DNA from: Collinsella sp. AF23-2 | GTDB taxonomy: Bacteria; Actinomycetota; Coriobacteriia; Coriobacteriales; Coriobacteriaceae | DNA: 64,000 nucleotides | Assembly (NCBI RefSeq): GCF_003459245.1 | Contig: NZ_QRVG01000002.1 | Location: forward strand, 1-64,000 | Direction of reading: 5' to 3' | In this document: piece by piece, positions 17,316 to 26,157 of the stretch | How the letters are laid out: each line of letters opens with the position of its first letter | Numbering within the stretch: the first letter of the stretch is position 1 | Made by a program: the position numbers and the translations under genes | The notes under the pieces: generated by a model | Database searches by the model: none | Seen by the model: the letters and a program-made list of their open reading frames with translations, nothing else | Told to the model about the DNA's origin: nothing

Positions 17316-17834
17316 ATGACGTGTAAGCTATCTGCCATCGTCGCCGTGTGTGACGATTGGGGCATTGGGTGCGAGGGCGACATGGTGGTGTCCAATCGCG
17401 CCGACATGCGCCATTTTGTGGCGTGCACCAAAGGGTGCCCGGTTATTATGGGACGCAAGACCCTGCTGAGTTTTCCCGGTGGGCGTCCGCTCAAGAACCG
17501 CCGCAATATCGTGCTCACGCGTGACGAGAGCTTTGCTGCCGAGGGCGTCGACGTGGTGCATAGCGTCGACGAAGCGCTCGCCGTGGTTGCCGATGAGCCC
17601 GTTGCGTGGGTGATCGGCGGTGGCGAGGTGTATCGTCAGTTTTTGCCGTACTGCGTGGAGGCCGAGGTCACGCATGACCACTGCGTCCATCCCGTGGACA
17701 CGTACTTTCCCGACTTGGACGCCGATCCCGCGTGGGAGATTGCGCGGCGTGGCGGGGTTGCCACGATTGCCTCGGGCGAGGGTGACGAGGGTGTCGATTA
17801 TGAGTTCGTGACGTATCGTCGCGTTGAGGCATAA
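17316..17834 (+). CDS. folA: Dihydrofolate reductase
   Basis: A 172-residue NADPH-dependent enzyme that regenerates tetrahydrofolate for thymidylate and purine synthesis. It shows the N-terminal SAIVAVCDDWGIGCEGDM segment, the GCPVIMGRKTLLSFPGGRPLKNRRNIVLTR core with the NADPH-binding GR(K)T, and VAWVIGGGEVYRQFLPYC. The ATG at 17316 is preferred to the GTG at 17307 because AGGTGG (17305-17310) then lies 5 bp upstream. It sits in a two-gene unit with thyA. Confidence 0.93.
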   Translation: MTCKLSAIVAVCDDWGIGCEGDMVVSNRADMRHFVACTKGCPVIMGRKTLLSFPGGRPLKNRRNIVLTRDESFAAEGVDVVHSVDEALAVVADEPVAWVIGGGEVYRQFLPYCVEAEVTHDHCVHPVDTYFPDLDADPAWEIARRGGVATIASGEGDEGVDYEFVTYRRVEA

Positions 17835-17943
17835 ATCGCCTGGCGTGAACGGTATCATCGGGTTGATTGAGTGCATGGGGCGGCGCTTAGCGTCGCCTCG
17901 TTTGGTATAGATGTGCTGTAAAGAAGGGTGCGGGCTGGCTGCT

Positions 17944-18858
17944 ATGACTGATGCCGTTGAGGTGCTGCGAATCGATTCGCTCGAGGACGAGCGGCTCGAT
18001 GCCTACGTGCGACTGACCGAGCGTGAGCTTCGCTGCGTGCTGGAGCCGCAGAAGGGCATTTTTATCGCCGAGAGCGCCAAGGTCATCGAGCGTGCGGTTC
18101 GCGCCGGATACGAGCCGGTGAGCTTTCTTTTGGGCGAACGCTGGCTCGATCAGATGATGCCGCTGTTTGAGCGCCTGGTTGTGCGCGAGGGCGCGGGTCC
18201 GGTTCCTGTGTTCGTTGCCTCCATGGAGCTCATGGAGCAGCTGACGGGTTTTAACGTGACGCGCGGTGCGCTCGCGGCATTCCGTCGTCCACGCCAGATT
18301 CCGGTAGCCGAGTTCTTGAGTGGCGTCGTCGAGGCGGCGGGTGAGCGCCCGGTGCGCGTGTGCGTGCTCGAGGGCATTGTCGACCACACCAATGTCGGCG
18401 CGATTTTCCGCTCGGCGGCTGCGCTGAACGTCGATGGCATTTTGGTGAGCCCCACTTGCTGTGACCCGCTGTACCGTCGCTCGGCCCGCGTGAGCATGGG
18501 CACGGTGTTCCAGGTGCCCTGGACGCGCATTGGCAGCGAGGCGCGCGTATGGCCGCATGATGGGCTGGCGGCGCTGCACGATGCCGGCTTTTCGTGTGCC
18601 GCCATGGCGTTGACGGATGATTCGGTGTCGCTGGACGATCCCGTGCTGCAGGAGATTGACCGCCTAGCGATCTTTATGGGTACCGAGGGTGCCGGCTTGG
18701 GCACCAAGACCATTGCCGGCTGCGACCGAGCCGCGCGCATTCCGATGGCGCACGGGGTCGATTCACTCAACGTTGCCGCTGCGAGTGCCGTCGCCTTTTG
18801 GCAACTGTGCCCGCATGTGAGCAACGAGTACCACTACCAGCCGGGGCTGTATCACTAG
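17944..18858 (+). CDS. TrmH/SpoU family RNA methyltransferase
   Basis: A 304-residue SPOUT-class enzyme expected to methylate the 2'-O of a ribose in tRNA or rRNA. The N-terminal part (VRLTERELRCVLEPQKGIFIAESAKVIERA) is the RNA-binding substrate domain. The C-terminal catalytic knot shows DHTNVGAIFRSAAALNVDGILV, MGTEGAGLG and the closing MAHGVDSLNVAAASAVAFWQL. The ATG at 17944 is used because homologues begin near MTDAVEVLRIDSLEDERLDAY; an upstream ATG at 17911 is possible but has no good ribosome-binding site. The precise target nucleotide cannot be assigned. Confidence 0.88.
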   Translation: MTDAVEVLRIDSLEDERLDAYVRLTERELRCVLEPQKGIFIAESAKVIERAVRAGYEPVSFLLGERWLDQMMPLFERLVVREGAGPVPVFVASMELMEQLTGFNVTRGALAAFRRPRQIPVAEFLSGVVEAAGERPVRVCVLEGIVDHTNVGAIFRSAAALNVDGILVSPTCCDPLYRRSARVSMGTVFQVPWTRIGSEARVWPHDGLAALHDAGFSCAAMALTDDSVSLDDPVLQEIDRLAIFMGTEGAGLGTKTIAGCDRAARIPMAHGVDSLNVAAASAVAFWQLCPHVSNEYHYQPGLYH

Positions 18859-18983
18859 GCAGATATTTCGCACCGGGCTCTGGTTCGGGACGTTTCGGCC
18901 GACGTCGGTCGGTGCTAAGCTGGTTTTGGCTTTCGTTTTAAAGTGCCGTTTTGTTGTTTGACGTACGCTGGTGGGGAGGGCGT

Positions 18984-20333
18984 GTGGCTAAGAAATCTAC
19001 GGCTATCGATGTAACGCAGGGCGTTATTTGGCAGCAGCTGCTGTCGCTGTGCGTCCCCATCTTCTTTAGTTCGTTCTTTCAGCAGGCATACACGCTTATC
19101 GGTACCTATATCGTCGGTCAGTTTGGCGGCAAGCTCGCGCTGGGTGGCATTCAGGCCACGATGGTGCTTACGGAGCTCTGCATTGGTTTTTGCGTCGGTG
19201 TTGGTGCTGGATGTGCCGTTATTACCGGCCAGTTTTTTGGTCAGCACGATGACGAGCGCTTGAGCCGATCGGTCCATACGGCCATGACGCTCGCGCTGGT
19301 GGGCGGCATTGTCATTTCCATTCTGGGCATGGTGTTTGTCGAGCCGATGCTTGTGCTGATGAATACACCGCATGAGCTGCTGGCCGAGGGTGTGGCGTAT
19401 GCCCGTTGCTACTTTGCCGCCATGTTTGCGGCGCTGCTGCTCAATATGGGCACCGCGCTGCTGCGCGCCGTGGGTGATACGCGTGGCCCTGCCGTGATCA
19501 TTGCCTCCGGCTGCCTCGTGAACGTGGTACTGGATATCATTTTTGTCGCCGTGCTGCATATGGAGGCCCTGGGCTGCGGTATCGCTGTGGCGCTGACCAT
19601 TTGCTCCAATGCCACGATGATTGTGATTCGCATGATGCGCGCTCCGGGCGCGTGGCGCCTGTCGCTCTCTAAGCTCGGCATCGATCGCGGCATTTGCAAG
19701 AGCATGCTTTCGTGCGGTTTGCCGCTTGGTTTTCAATCGGCGGCGTATTCGATCTCCAACGTCTTGATTCAGGTGTCGGTCAACTCGTTTGGAGCCGATG
19801 TCACGACCGCTTGGGGTCTTTCCGGTCGCCTGGACGGCATTATCTGGATGGTGACCGAGGCGCTTGGTGTGTCGATTACTACGTTCTCGGCGCAGAACTT
19901 TGGTGCGCGCAATTACGATCGCATGCGAAAGGGATACCACACGTCGCTCGTGCTTTCATTTGTGCTTATCGGTGGCCTGTCTGCCGTGCTGCTGGTATTC
20001 TCGGGCCCGCTTTCGCGTCTGTTTATCGACGATGCCGCAATTTCGGCCTACACCACGACGATTCTTCATTTCATCGCGCCGTTCTACGCGATCTTCTCGA
20101 TTATCGAAAACGCGTCCGGCTCCATCCGCGGCGCTGGCGTGAGCTTCCAGCCTATGATGCTCACGATATTCGGCACGGTCGTGCTCCGCGTGGCGTGGGT
20201 GTTCGCGATTATGCCGCTCGACCCCTCGCTCGAGCATCTGCTGCTGGTCTACCCCGTAACCTGGGTAATAACCGCCACGATGTTCACCATCTACCACCAC
20301 AGCGGCAACTGGCTAGGCCGCGCCACTGCCTAG
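18984..20333 (+). CDS. MATE family efflux transporter
   Basis: A 449-residue polytopic membrane protein with about 12 hydrophobic segments, of the multidrug and toxin extrusion family. These are sodium- or proton-driven exporters of cationic compounds. Typical elements are the N-terminal LLSLCVPIFFSSFFQQAYTLIGTYIVGQF, GALLRAVGDTRGP-like LLRAVGDTRGPAVII, and QNFGARNYDRMRKGY. The GTG start at 18984 has GGGGAGGG just upstream. The last residues (NWLGRATA) are encoded by the first copy of a 39-bp tandem repeat, so the repeat array begins inside the gene. Substrate is unknown. Confidence 0.92.
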   Translation: MAKKSTAIDVTQGVIWQQLLSLCVPIFFSSFFQQAYTLIGTYIVGQFGGKLALGGIQATMVLTELCIGFCVGVGAGCAVITGQFFGQHDDERLSRSVHTAMTLALVGGIVISILGMVFVEPMLVLMNTPHELLAEGVAYARCYFAAMFAALLLNMGTALLRAVGDTRGPAVIIASGCLVNVVLDIIFVAVLHMEALGCGIAVALTICSNATMIVIRMMRAPGAWRLSLSKLGIDRGICKSMLSCGLPLGFQSAAYSISNVLIQVSVNSFGADVTTAWGLSGRLDGIIWMVTEALGVSITTFSAQNFGARNYDRMRKGYHTSLVLSFVLIGGLSAVLLVFSGPLSRLFIDDAAISAYTTTILHFIAPFYAIFSIIENASGSIRGAGVSFQPMMLTIFGTVVLRVAWVFAIMPLDPSLEHLLLVYPVTWVITATMFTIYHHSGNWLGRATA

Positions 20334-20519
20334 CCGGCACTTGGGAACTGGCTAGGCCGCGCCACTGCCTAGCCGGCACTTGGGAACTGGCTAGGCCGCG
20401 CCACCGCCTAGCCGGCACTTGGGGACGTTCCTTTTCTGCCGGCACATAGGGACGTTCCTTTTCTGCCGGCACATAGGGACGTTCCTTTTCTGCCGGCACT
20501 TTGGGACACTCCTTGGGAA
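20307..20519 (+). repeat. REP-like tandem repeats left of the RAYT gene
   Basis: Three copies of a 39-bp unit (20307-20345, 20346-20384, 20385-20423) are followed by three copies of a 27-bp unit (20424-20450, 20451-20477, 20478-20504). All share the core CCGGCAC(T/A)T(G)GGGAC. The first 27 bp of copy 1 are the end of the MATE coding sequence. The same core occurs in inverse orientation right of the transposase at 21437-21483, the layout expected for REP sequences mobilised by a RAYT. Confidence 0.8.
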
Positions 20520-20642
20520 GTAATTTCGCCTTTTTCGGAGACTCTGTTTGTCGTGCCCTGTAAACTGTCAAAACGGGCTTAGCAAATTAGATCGTCCGCG
20601 CCTATCAGATGTTGCCCGGTGGGTTTGTGATGGGAGGGCGAT

Positions 20643-21413
20643 ATGCCAAGAACGGGTAGAGTCGTTTCGTTAACAGGCTATAACCACATAATCGCACGCG
20701 GTAATGGCGGCATCTGCATCTTCGAAGACGATGAAGATCGCTATCGGATGCTTACGCTGTTCGAGGATAAACTTGTCGGTAATGGCGTTGGCGTTACAGC
20801 ATGGTGTCTCATGTCGAATCATTTCCATCTTATGGTCGACGATCATCATGAGAAGATATCTTCGTGCATGAGCGGCGTTCTTACCTCGTATGCGATGTAT
20901 TTCAATCGCAAAACAGATCGAGTTGGGCACTTGTTCCAAGATAGATTTACTAATATTCCGGTCGAGAATGATGTACAAGCAATTTCGCTTGCCGACTATA
21001 TTCATATGAATCCGGTCAAGGCAGGCATTTCCGCCGTTGATACATATCGTTGGTCCAGTTACCGAGCGTATGCTTACGGTTATGATGGATTTGGATTCTG
21101 TGACCCCGGGATTGTTCTAGATCTCGTGGGTGGATCTCTTGAGTATCGTCACTATCTTGCCGATCGAATTGACCAAGCGCCCTACGATGCTGAGCCTCGA
21201 CCACGCATCCTGGATGATGAGGCTCTTGAGGTCGCCAAAAGCGTTGCCGCCCCTATATCACTTCCCGAGCTTGCTTCCATGAAACCATCTGAGCGGAAGC
21301 CCATTCTCTGCAAATTGAGAAGAGCGGGTCTCACGATTAATCAAATAGTGAGGGTCGTTGGCATTGGTCGTACGTCTGTTGTTTCTGGTACGGCAGGTTG
21401 GAAGAAGATTTAG
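20643..21413 (+). mobile_element. REP-associated tyrosine transposase (RAYT, Y1/HUH family)
   Basis: A 256-residue single-strand transposase-like protein of the IS200-related RAYT group. The HUH metal motif is NHFHLMV, and the catalytic tyrosine is in SLADYIHMNPVKAG. The N-terminus MPRTGRVVSLTGYNHIIARGNG is typical. The C-terminal helix-turn-helix-like region (GLTINQIVRVVGIGRTSVV) may aid DNA recognition. Its GC content is visibly lower than its neighbours. RAYTs are known to act on REP hairpins, and such repeats flank the gene on both sides here. It appears intact, with GGGAGGG upstream of the ATG at 20643. Confidence 0.9.
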
Positions 21414-21436
21414 GTTACTGGATAGGTGACGGCGCA

Positions 21437-21483
21437 GGAGTGTCCCCAACTGCCGGCAAAAAAGAAACGTCCCCAAGTGCCGG
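21437..21483 (-). repeat. REP-like repeats right of the RAYT gene
   Basis: Two units with cores GTGTCCCCAACTGCCGG and ACGTCCCCAAGTGCCGG are the reverse complement of the left-hand repeats (about 20424-20519). They end one base before the stop codon of the converging cobO gene. Confidence 0.75.
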
Positions 21484-21484
21484 A

Positions 21485-21970
21485 TTAGTATTCGATGCCT
21501 TGGCGGGCTAGGAGGCCTTCGTCGAAGTAGTGTTTGATGGGACGCATTTCGGTTACTAGGTCGGCAAGGTCGGCGAGGGGCAGCAAGCCGCGGCCGGTGA
21601 GCACGAGCTCTGTGGTGGTCGGTTTCATTGCGATCAACGCTTCGACATCTTCGCGCGTCACAAAGCCTCGGCGCATGGCTTCTCCCAGCTCATCCAAGAT
21701 CAGCATGTCTACCTGGCTAATCTGCTCGCGTGCGAGCTCCATGATCTGCGCGGCGCAAGCCTCGGGCGTGTCGCGATCGGCCTGCACAATGCGCAGTCCC
21801 AGGCGCGGCGCGGCATCGTGTTCGGCGCAGTGCAGCTTCTTGGCAAACTGCAGCATGAGTACGTTGAGACCATAACCTGTGGCACGCAAAGCCAGCCCCA
21901 AGGCGGCCGTGGTTTTGCCCTTTCCGTCGCCCGTGTAGATCTGAACCTTGCCGACTTCCAGTGATGCCAT
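21485..21970 (-). CDS. cobO: Corrinoid adenosyltransferase (CobO/BtuR type)
   Basis: A 161-residue ATP:cob(I)alamin adenosyltransferase of the CobA/CobO family, which attaches the 5'-deoxyadenosyl group to cobalt in B12 synthesis or salvage. It has VQIYTGDGKGKTTAALGLALRA (P-loop GDGKGKT) near residue 14 and MLILDELGEAMRRGFV (Walker-B-like) in the middle. It ends VTEMRPIKHYFDEGLLARQGIEY, close to the family ending (GxxxRxGIEY). It is slightly shorter than the common 170-200 residues, lacking an N-terminal tail. No other cobalamin genes are nearby, so salvage is as likely as synthesis. Confidence 0.92.
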   Translation of the reverse strand: MASLEVGKVQIYTGDGKGKTTAALGLALRATGYGLNVLMLQFAKKLHCAEHDAAPRLGLRIVQADRDTPEACAAQIMELAREQISQVDMLILDELGEAMRRGFVTREDVEALIAMKPTTTELVLTGRGLLPLADLADLVTEMRPIKHYFDEGLLARQGIEY

Positions 21971-22062
21971 CTCTGTCCTTTCGTGCCCGGCGTCGGTTTA
22001 TCGTCGCTCGGGTTGGGTATTCTAGAAACCATTATCAACCCCAGTAGATGGAGTTCAAGCAG

Positions 22063-23955
22063 ATGGAGATGGATGACAACAAACGTAGACGGAATATGAT
22101 CCTCTACGTGCTCATCGCCTTCGTCGTCTACCTCGTGCTCTCGACCGTTCTGTTCCCCAACATCGGTCACACGCAGCAGATTACGAAGACCGATTACTCG
22201 ACGTTTGTCAAAGCGCTCGATAAGAAGAGCGTCAACAAGGTCGAGTACAACACGGACGATTACACGATTTATTACACCAAGAAGGGCGAGGACGAGAACA
22301 TCGCCTACAAGACGACCGGTGTGCCGAATGATGCGGGTTTTACCGATCGCGTGCTTGAATCCGGTGCGTCCCTGGAATCGGTCGTTCCCGACAAGAACTC
22401 GGGTTTGATGACCTACTACCTGCTCACCCTCATTCTTCCCATGGCGATTTTCTTCCTGATTGGCTGGTGGCTCAACCGCCGCATGAAGAAGGCCATGGGT
22501 GATGACGGTCCGTCGATGAACTTTGGCGGCGGTGGTTTTGGCGGCGGTGGACTGGGCAAGTCCGGCGCGCGCGTGATCGCCTCCAAGGACGTGGGCGTGA
22601 CCTTTAAGGATGTCGCCGGCCAGGAAGAGGCCAAGGAGTCCCTCAAGGAGGTCGTCGACTTTCTGGAGAAGCCGCAGCGCTACGAGGAGATCGGCGCCAA
22701 ACTGCCACGCGGTGCTCTCCTTGTCGGCCCTCCGGGTACCGGTAAAACCCTGCTCGCCAAGGCTGTGGCCGGCGAGGCGGGCGTGCCGTTCTTTAGTATT
22801 TCTGGTTCTGAGTTTGTTGAGATGTTCGTTGGCCGCGGCGCCGCTAAGGTTCGCGATCTGTTTAAGCAGGCCAAGGAAAAGGCCCCGTGCATCGTGTTTA
22901 TCGACGAGATCGATACCATCGGTAAGAAGCGCGATGGCGGCGGCTTTAGTGGCAACGACGAGCGCGAACAGACGCTCAACCAGCTGTTGACCGAGATGGA
23001 CGGCTTCGATAACCACAAGGGTATCGTCGTTCTTGCTGCTACCAACCGTCCCGACAGCCTTGACCCGGCCCTGCTGCGCCCCGGTCGTTTTGACCGTCGC
23101 ATCCCCGTTGAGCTGCCCGACCTGACCGGACGTAAGAACATCCTCGAGCTGCATGCAAAGAGCGTGAAGACGGAGCCGCCGATCGACCTGACCGCGATTG
23201 CCCGCGCCACGCCCGGTGCCTCGGGCGCCGACCTGGCCAACATCATCAACGAGGGCGCGCTGCGTGCCGTCCGCGAGGGTCGCAAGCGCGCGACTCAGGA
23301 TGACTTTGAGGAGTCGGTGGAGGTCGTCATCGCCGGCCAGCAGCGTAAGTCCACGGTTCTGTCCGACCACGAGAAACAGGTCGTGTCCTATCACGAGATC
23401 GGCCATGCCATCGTTGCCGCCCGCCAGAAGGGTTCTGCGCCGGTTACCAAGATCACCATCGTGCCGCGTACGAGCGGTGCTCTGGGCTACACCATGCAGG
23501 TCGAGGAGGATGAGCGCTTCCTGACCACGCGCCAGGAAGTCCTGGACAAGCTCGCTGTCTATTGCGGTGGCCGTGCAGCCGAGGAGCTTATCTTTGGCGA
23601 GATGACGACCGGTGCCGCCAACGATATCGAGCAGGCCACCAAGCTCGCCCGCAACATGGTGACGCGCTTTGGCATGTCCGATGAGTTTGGCATGATGGCG
23701 CTTGGTACCGTTCAGAATGCGTACCTCAACCAGGATACGTCGCTCACCTGCGCCCCCGGTACGGCCGAACGCGTGGACGCGATAGTCGCCAAGCTGATCG
23801 AGGATGCGCACGACCGCGCTCTGCAGATCCTCAAGGAGAACAAGTTTAAGCTCCATGAGCTGGCTCGTTATCTGTACAAGAAGGAGACGATCACGGGCGA
23901 GGAGTTCATGAATCTCCTCACGCGCGAGAATCCGCTGATGCCAAAGCAGCAGTAA
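22063..23955 (+). CDS. ftsH: ATP-dependent zinc metalloprotease FtsH
   Basis: A 630-residue membrane-anchored AAA protease that degrades misfolded membrane proteins and short-lived regulators. Two N-terminal membrane segments ([19 protein letters not shown] and [17 protein letters not shown]) flank an external domain. A glycine-rich linker follows, then Walker A GPPGTGKT (near residue 222), FIDEIDTIG, the second region of homology [20 protein letters not shown], and the zinc site HEIGH (residues 444-448). The ATG at 22063 is preferred because GGAG at 22050-22053 lies 9 bp upstream; an in-frame ATG at 22048 would add five residues. A strong terminator follows. Confidence 0.96.
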   Translation: MEMDDNKRRRNMILYVLIAFVVYLVLSTVLFPNIGHTQQITKTDYSTFVKALDKKSVNKVEYNTDDYTIYYTKKGEDENIAYKTTGVPNDAGFTDRVLESGASLESVVPDKNSGLMTYYLLTLILPMAIFFLIGWWLNRRMKKAMGDDGPSMNFGGGGFGGGGLGKSGARVIASKDVGVTFKDVAGQEEAKESLKEVVDFLEKPQRYEEIGAKLPRGALLVGPPGTGKTLLAKAVAGEAGVPFFSISGSEFVEMFVGRGAAKVRDLFKQAKEKAPCIVFIDEIDTIGKKRDGGGFSGNDEREQTLNQLLTEMDGFDNHKGIVVLAATNRPDSLDPALLRPGRFDRRIPVELPDLTGRKNILELHAKSVKTEPPIDLTAIARATPGASGADLANIINEGALRAVREGRKRATQDDFEESVEVVIAGQQRKSTVLSDHEKQVVSYHEIGHAIVAARQKGSAPVTKITIVPRTSGALGYTMQVEEDERFLTTRQEVLDKLAVYCGGRAAEELIFGEMTTGAANDIEQATKLARNMVTRFGMSDEFGMMALGTVQNAYLNQDTSLTCAPGTAERVDAIVAKLIEDAHDRALQILKENKFKLHELARYLYKKETITGEEFMNLLTRENPLMPKQQ

Positions 23956-23976
23956 TACTGGTTGCGCAGTGTCTAT

Positions 23977-24014
23977 CGCCCCATTTGAGTGTCCATCTCA
24001 AATGGGGCGTTTTG
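23977..24014 (+). terminator. Terminator after ftsH
   Basis: CGCCCCATTTGAG (23977-23989) pairs perfectly with CTCAAATGGGGCG (23997-24009), followed by TTTT. Confidence 0.85.
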
Positions 24015-24031
24015 CGTGGGGAGAGTTGAAT

Positions 24032-24493
24032 ATGAAAATCGTGGTAAGTGCCTGCTTGATGGGCGAGAGCTGCAAGTATAACGGGCTCGATAACTACCAT
24101 CGCGAGCTGGTCGAAGCGTGCGAATGCACGGGGACCGAGGTACTCTTGGTGTGCCCTGAGGTCTTTGGCGGCCTGCCCACGCCGCGCAAGCCGTCCGAGA
24201 TTGTGAACGGCGAGGTCCGTACCTGCGAGGGCGTCTCGATCGATCGCGAGTTTCGCCTGGGCGCAGAGCGCGCACTCGATATGTGCGAGCAGGCGGGCGG
24301 CCCGTCCGAAATCGCTGCGTGCATCCTTCAAGATCGTAGTCCCTCGTGCGGTGCGGGTCGCATCTACGACGGAACGTTCAGCGGTACGCTCACTGCGGGC
24401 AACGGTGTTTTTGTCGACCTACTGCTGCACCACGGGTATCGTGTGATTCCCGCAAGTGAGTTCGACCCCAGCATACTGGAACATTGTCCATAG
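24032..24493 (+). CDS. DUF523 family protein
   Basis: A 153-residue cysteine-containing protein of the DUF523 family (YbbK-like); the biochemical role is not established. It opens MKIVVSACLMGESCKYNG and contains VCPEVFGGLPTPRKPSEI and the ILQDRSPSCGAGRIYDGTFSG motif, the two strongest family signatures. The ATG at 24032 follows a GGGGAGAG stretch. The coding sequence ends right at the edge of the mobile-element scar, so the last few residues (SILEHCP) may have been replaced by an insertion junction. Confidence 0.88.
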   Translation: MKIVVSACLMGESCKYNGLDNYHRELVEACECTGTEVLLVCPEVFGGLPTPRKPSEIVNGEVRTCEGVSIDREFRLGAERALDMCEQAGGPSEIAACILQDRSPSCGAGRIYDGTFSGTLTAGNGVFVDLLLHHGYRVIPASEFDPSILEHCP

Positions 24494-24611
24494 CACTCGA
24501 ACCCAACACTTCCTCACGGGTGACCGTTTTGGCATCATCCGTGAAGTTTATATTGAGTACGACCCGGTCATCAAAGACGTAGACCGAGTTGACAGGCACG
24601 TACCCAGGCAG
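24483..24611 (-). pseudogene. C-terminal remnant of a serine recombinase
   Basis: On the minus strand this reads YVPVNSVYVFDDRVVLNINF followed by DDAKTVTREEV. It resembles the extreme C-terminus of large serine recombinases carried by clostridial-type integrative elements. No catalytic domain is present. It abuts the end of the DUF523 gene. I interpret it as debris from an excised or decayed element. The resemblance is recalled, not searched. Confidence 0.5.
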
Positions 24612-24720
24612 CCCCTCCCCGCGGCTCTCGCGCAGGAACGCGTACACGGCCCTCCCGTCTCTTGCGCCCCTCCTGGAATTGTCCACATCAGTGTAGCCAA
24701 TTCAGTCCGCCAAGGGCTGA

Positions 24721-24927
24721 AGCCCGGACAACGCGGCGATGGAGGGCTTCTTCGGCCTGCTCAAGAAGGAGTTCTGGCACGGCAGGGACTGGTCGGACTG
24801 GACCCCCGCCCGCTTCATCGAGGAGCTCGGGGGCTGGATCGGTCGATACAATACGGAGAGGCGCAGCGATGCGCTCGGTGGCCGCACGCCGGCCGAGTTC
24901 CGCTCCGCGCTGGGAAGGGCCGCGTAA
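24721..24927 (+). pseudogene. Truncated IS3-family transposase (OrfB C-terminus)
   Basis: The frame SPDNAAMEGFFGLLKKEF ... WIGRYNTERRSDALGGRTPAEFRSALG is the end of an IS3-family DDE integrase domain. NAAMEGFFGLLKKE contains the final catalytic Glu region. A TGA stop at 24718 lies directly before it, and the N-terminal domains are missing. The following segment (TCCAAGAAATCGTCCGCAGTCCCC-like, about 24930-24955) resembles the right end of such an element. A relic, not functional. Confidence 0.8.
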
Positions 24928-25042
24928 CGGTCCAAGAAATCGTCCGCAGTCCCCATTCTTGCCCCTTTGGGACAGCTTCTTGTTGGGGCGTGCCTGCCCC
25001 TAACCCTGCTAGGAACGAGTACAGCAAACTGGAATTTTCAAA

Positions 25043-25645
25043 TTAGTCTTTGCAAATTACCTTTGAACCTTCACCATCAATTACAATTCCCTGACGGTTG
25101 TTAATTGGGCATAGATTCAAATCCGAAAACTCAGTCATTATTTTCTCGGTAACTTTCTTAAATGGTGCTGTAAGAAAATGCGGAAGAACATAGAAATCAA
25201 TCAAATTAAGCCCTGAATCATCTTCTTGTGAGTAGTCCTCCGGCTTTTCATCCATTTGCTCGATATATTGGATGCTTGGAGCGCATACAATCGCACCTGC
25301 CGATTCACCAATCATCAGTTTTCCCTTTTCCAATTCTTTCTTCAACAGCTCATCCGTTCCCGTTTTACGGAGCTGGTCTATAAGGAAAAAAGAATTTCTG
25401 CCGGTAAAATAGATCACATCTGAATCTTCAAAAAGAGACTGTATCGTTGAATAAGCCTCCGTTGAAATATCAATTTCAGTTACGATTGCTCCCAACTTTT
25501 TGAATAATTTTCGAGCCGAGCCGACATAACCGGTGTAGCCTTCACGCAGCGAAGCTGTTGGAATAAATGCGACTTTTTTATTTTCAATTTCTTCCTTTAC
25601 CAGACTTCCTACACTTGAAAAGTGAGAACATAAAAACAGTTTCAT
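25043..25645 (-). CDS. Peptidase E-like protein (S51 family, type 1 glutamine amidotransferase fold)
   Basis: A 200-residue protein of the peptidase S51 family, whose best known member cleaves aspartyl dipeptides. The nucleophile elbow is GESAGAIVCAPSIQY, with Ser as nucleophile. The start (KLFLCSHFSSV ... KVAFIPTASL) and the YVLPHFLTAPFKKV segment fit the fold. ATG at 25645 is preferred, with AGGAG 7 bp upstream. Base composition is strikingly AT-rich (many AAA, TTT and ATT codons) compared with every neighbour. It sits in mobile-element debris, so recent acquisition, probably from a low-GC Firmicute, is likely. The gene appears intact. Confidence 0.85.
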   Translation of the reverse strand: MKLFLCSHFSSVGSLVKEEIENKKVAFIPTASLREGYTGYVGSARKLFKKLGAIVTEIDISTEAYSTIQSLFEDSDVIYFTGRNSFFLIDQLRKTGTDELLKKELEKGKLMIGESAGAIVCAPSIQYIEQMDEKPEDYSQEDDSGLNLIDFYVLPHFLTAPFKKVTEKIMTEFSDLNLCPINNRQGIVIDGEGSKVICKD

Positions 25646-25748
25646 CAATATTCTCCTATATATAAATTCTTATTTGTTGAACTAAGCCGTGTATACCATA
25701 CTCTCCAATGAAAGAACGCCCTGATATAGCGAAATTTTGCCGTTTTCC

Positions 25749-25876
25749 TGCGTACGTGCGTACACACTCCACAGGAATTCTAAGGGGCCTGCCCCCTTAG
25801 CACACGGACTTTGGAACAAAGTCTAGTGTGTTACGCCTTGCCAGAGGTGTACGGGCTCCCGGTATGCACGTACGCA
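25749..25876. other. Inverted-repeat module resembling a transfer origin
   Basis: The gap 25646-26107 holds no convincing gene. Within it, 15-bp arms (25749-25763 and 25862-25876, one mismatch) enclose two hairpins: CTAAGGGG/CCCCTTAG (25780-25800) and CACACGGACTTTG/CAAAGTCTAGTGTG (25801-25830). Nested hairpins next to mobile debris recall the nic region of mobilisable elements. No relaxase gene remains. The rest of the gap has two weaker hairpins (about 25952-25983 and 26046-26085). Confidence 0.3.
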
Positions 25877-26107
25877 GCAATTGCCATCAATGCGCCATAT
25901 AAGTGGCGATCAAGTTCGCATAAAGCGACCTTGATCCCGCAAAACAAAAGGCAGGATACCATCACCACGATGATACCCTGCCTCTGTTCGTTCCTGTTTA
26001 CCGTTCCGAGTAGTCCTTCCGCAGAATTTCCGATAAACAAAAAACGTACCCGAACCCTTTCTCGTAAAGAATCGGGTTCGAGTACGAACTGAATGCTGGA
26101 GCAATAA

Positions 26108-26148
26108 AAAACCACCAGAAAGGTGCCTGTCCCCTTTGTGGTGGTTTT
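26108..26148. repeat. Palindromic extragenic repeat (family 2, copy 1)
   Basis: 10-bp arms AAAACCACCA/TGGTGGTTTT enclose the core GGTGCCTGTCCCC (26122-26134). The same arms and core (core inverted) recur at 33748-33788. Terminal T residues suggest it also works as a transcription terminator for the minus-strand dehydrogenase gene. Confidence 0.8.
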
Positions 26149-26157
26149 GGGCCAGTC

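Noticed and set aside
17880..17905. A hairpin after folA as a terminator
   Set aside because: The stem is acceptable but the following sequence (TCGTTTGG) has no real T run.
20307..20504. Direct repeats as a possible CRISPR array
   Set aside because: The units are tandem without unique spacers and match REP sequences flanking a RAYT; no cas genes are present.
21709..23856. A 715-codon minus-strand open frame opposite ftsH
   Set aside because: Shadow of ftsH; its tail also runs through cobO in the wrong frame.
25811..26115. Overlapping open frames of about 93 codons on both strands in the AT-rich gap
   Set aside because: They lack ribosome-binding sites and recognisable domains, and they span hairpins; more likely non-coding debris.
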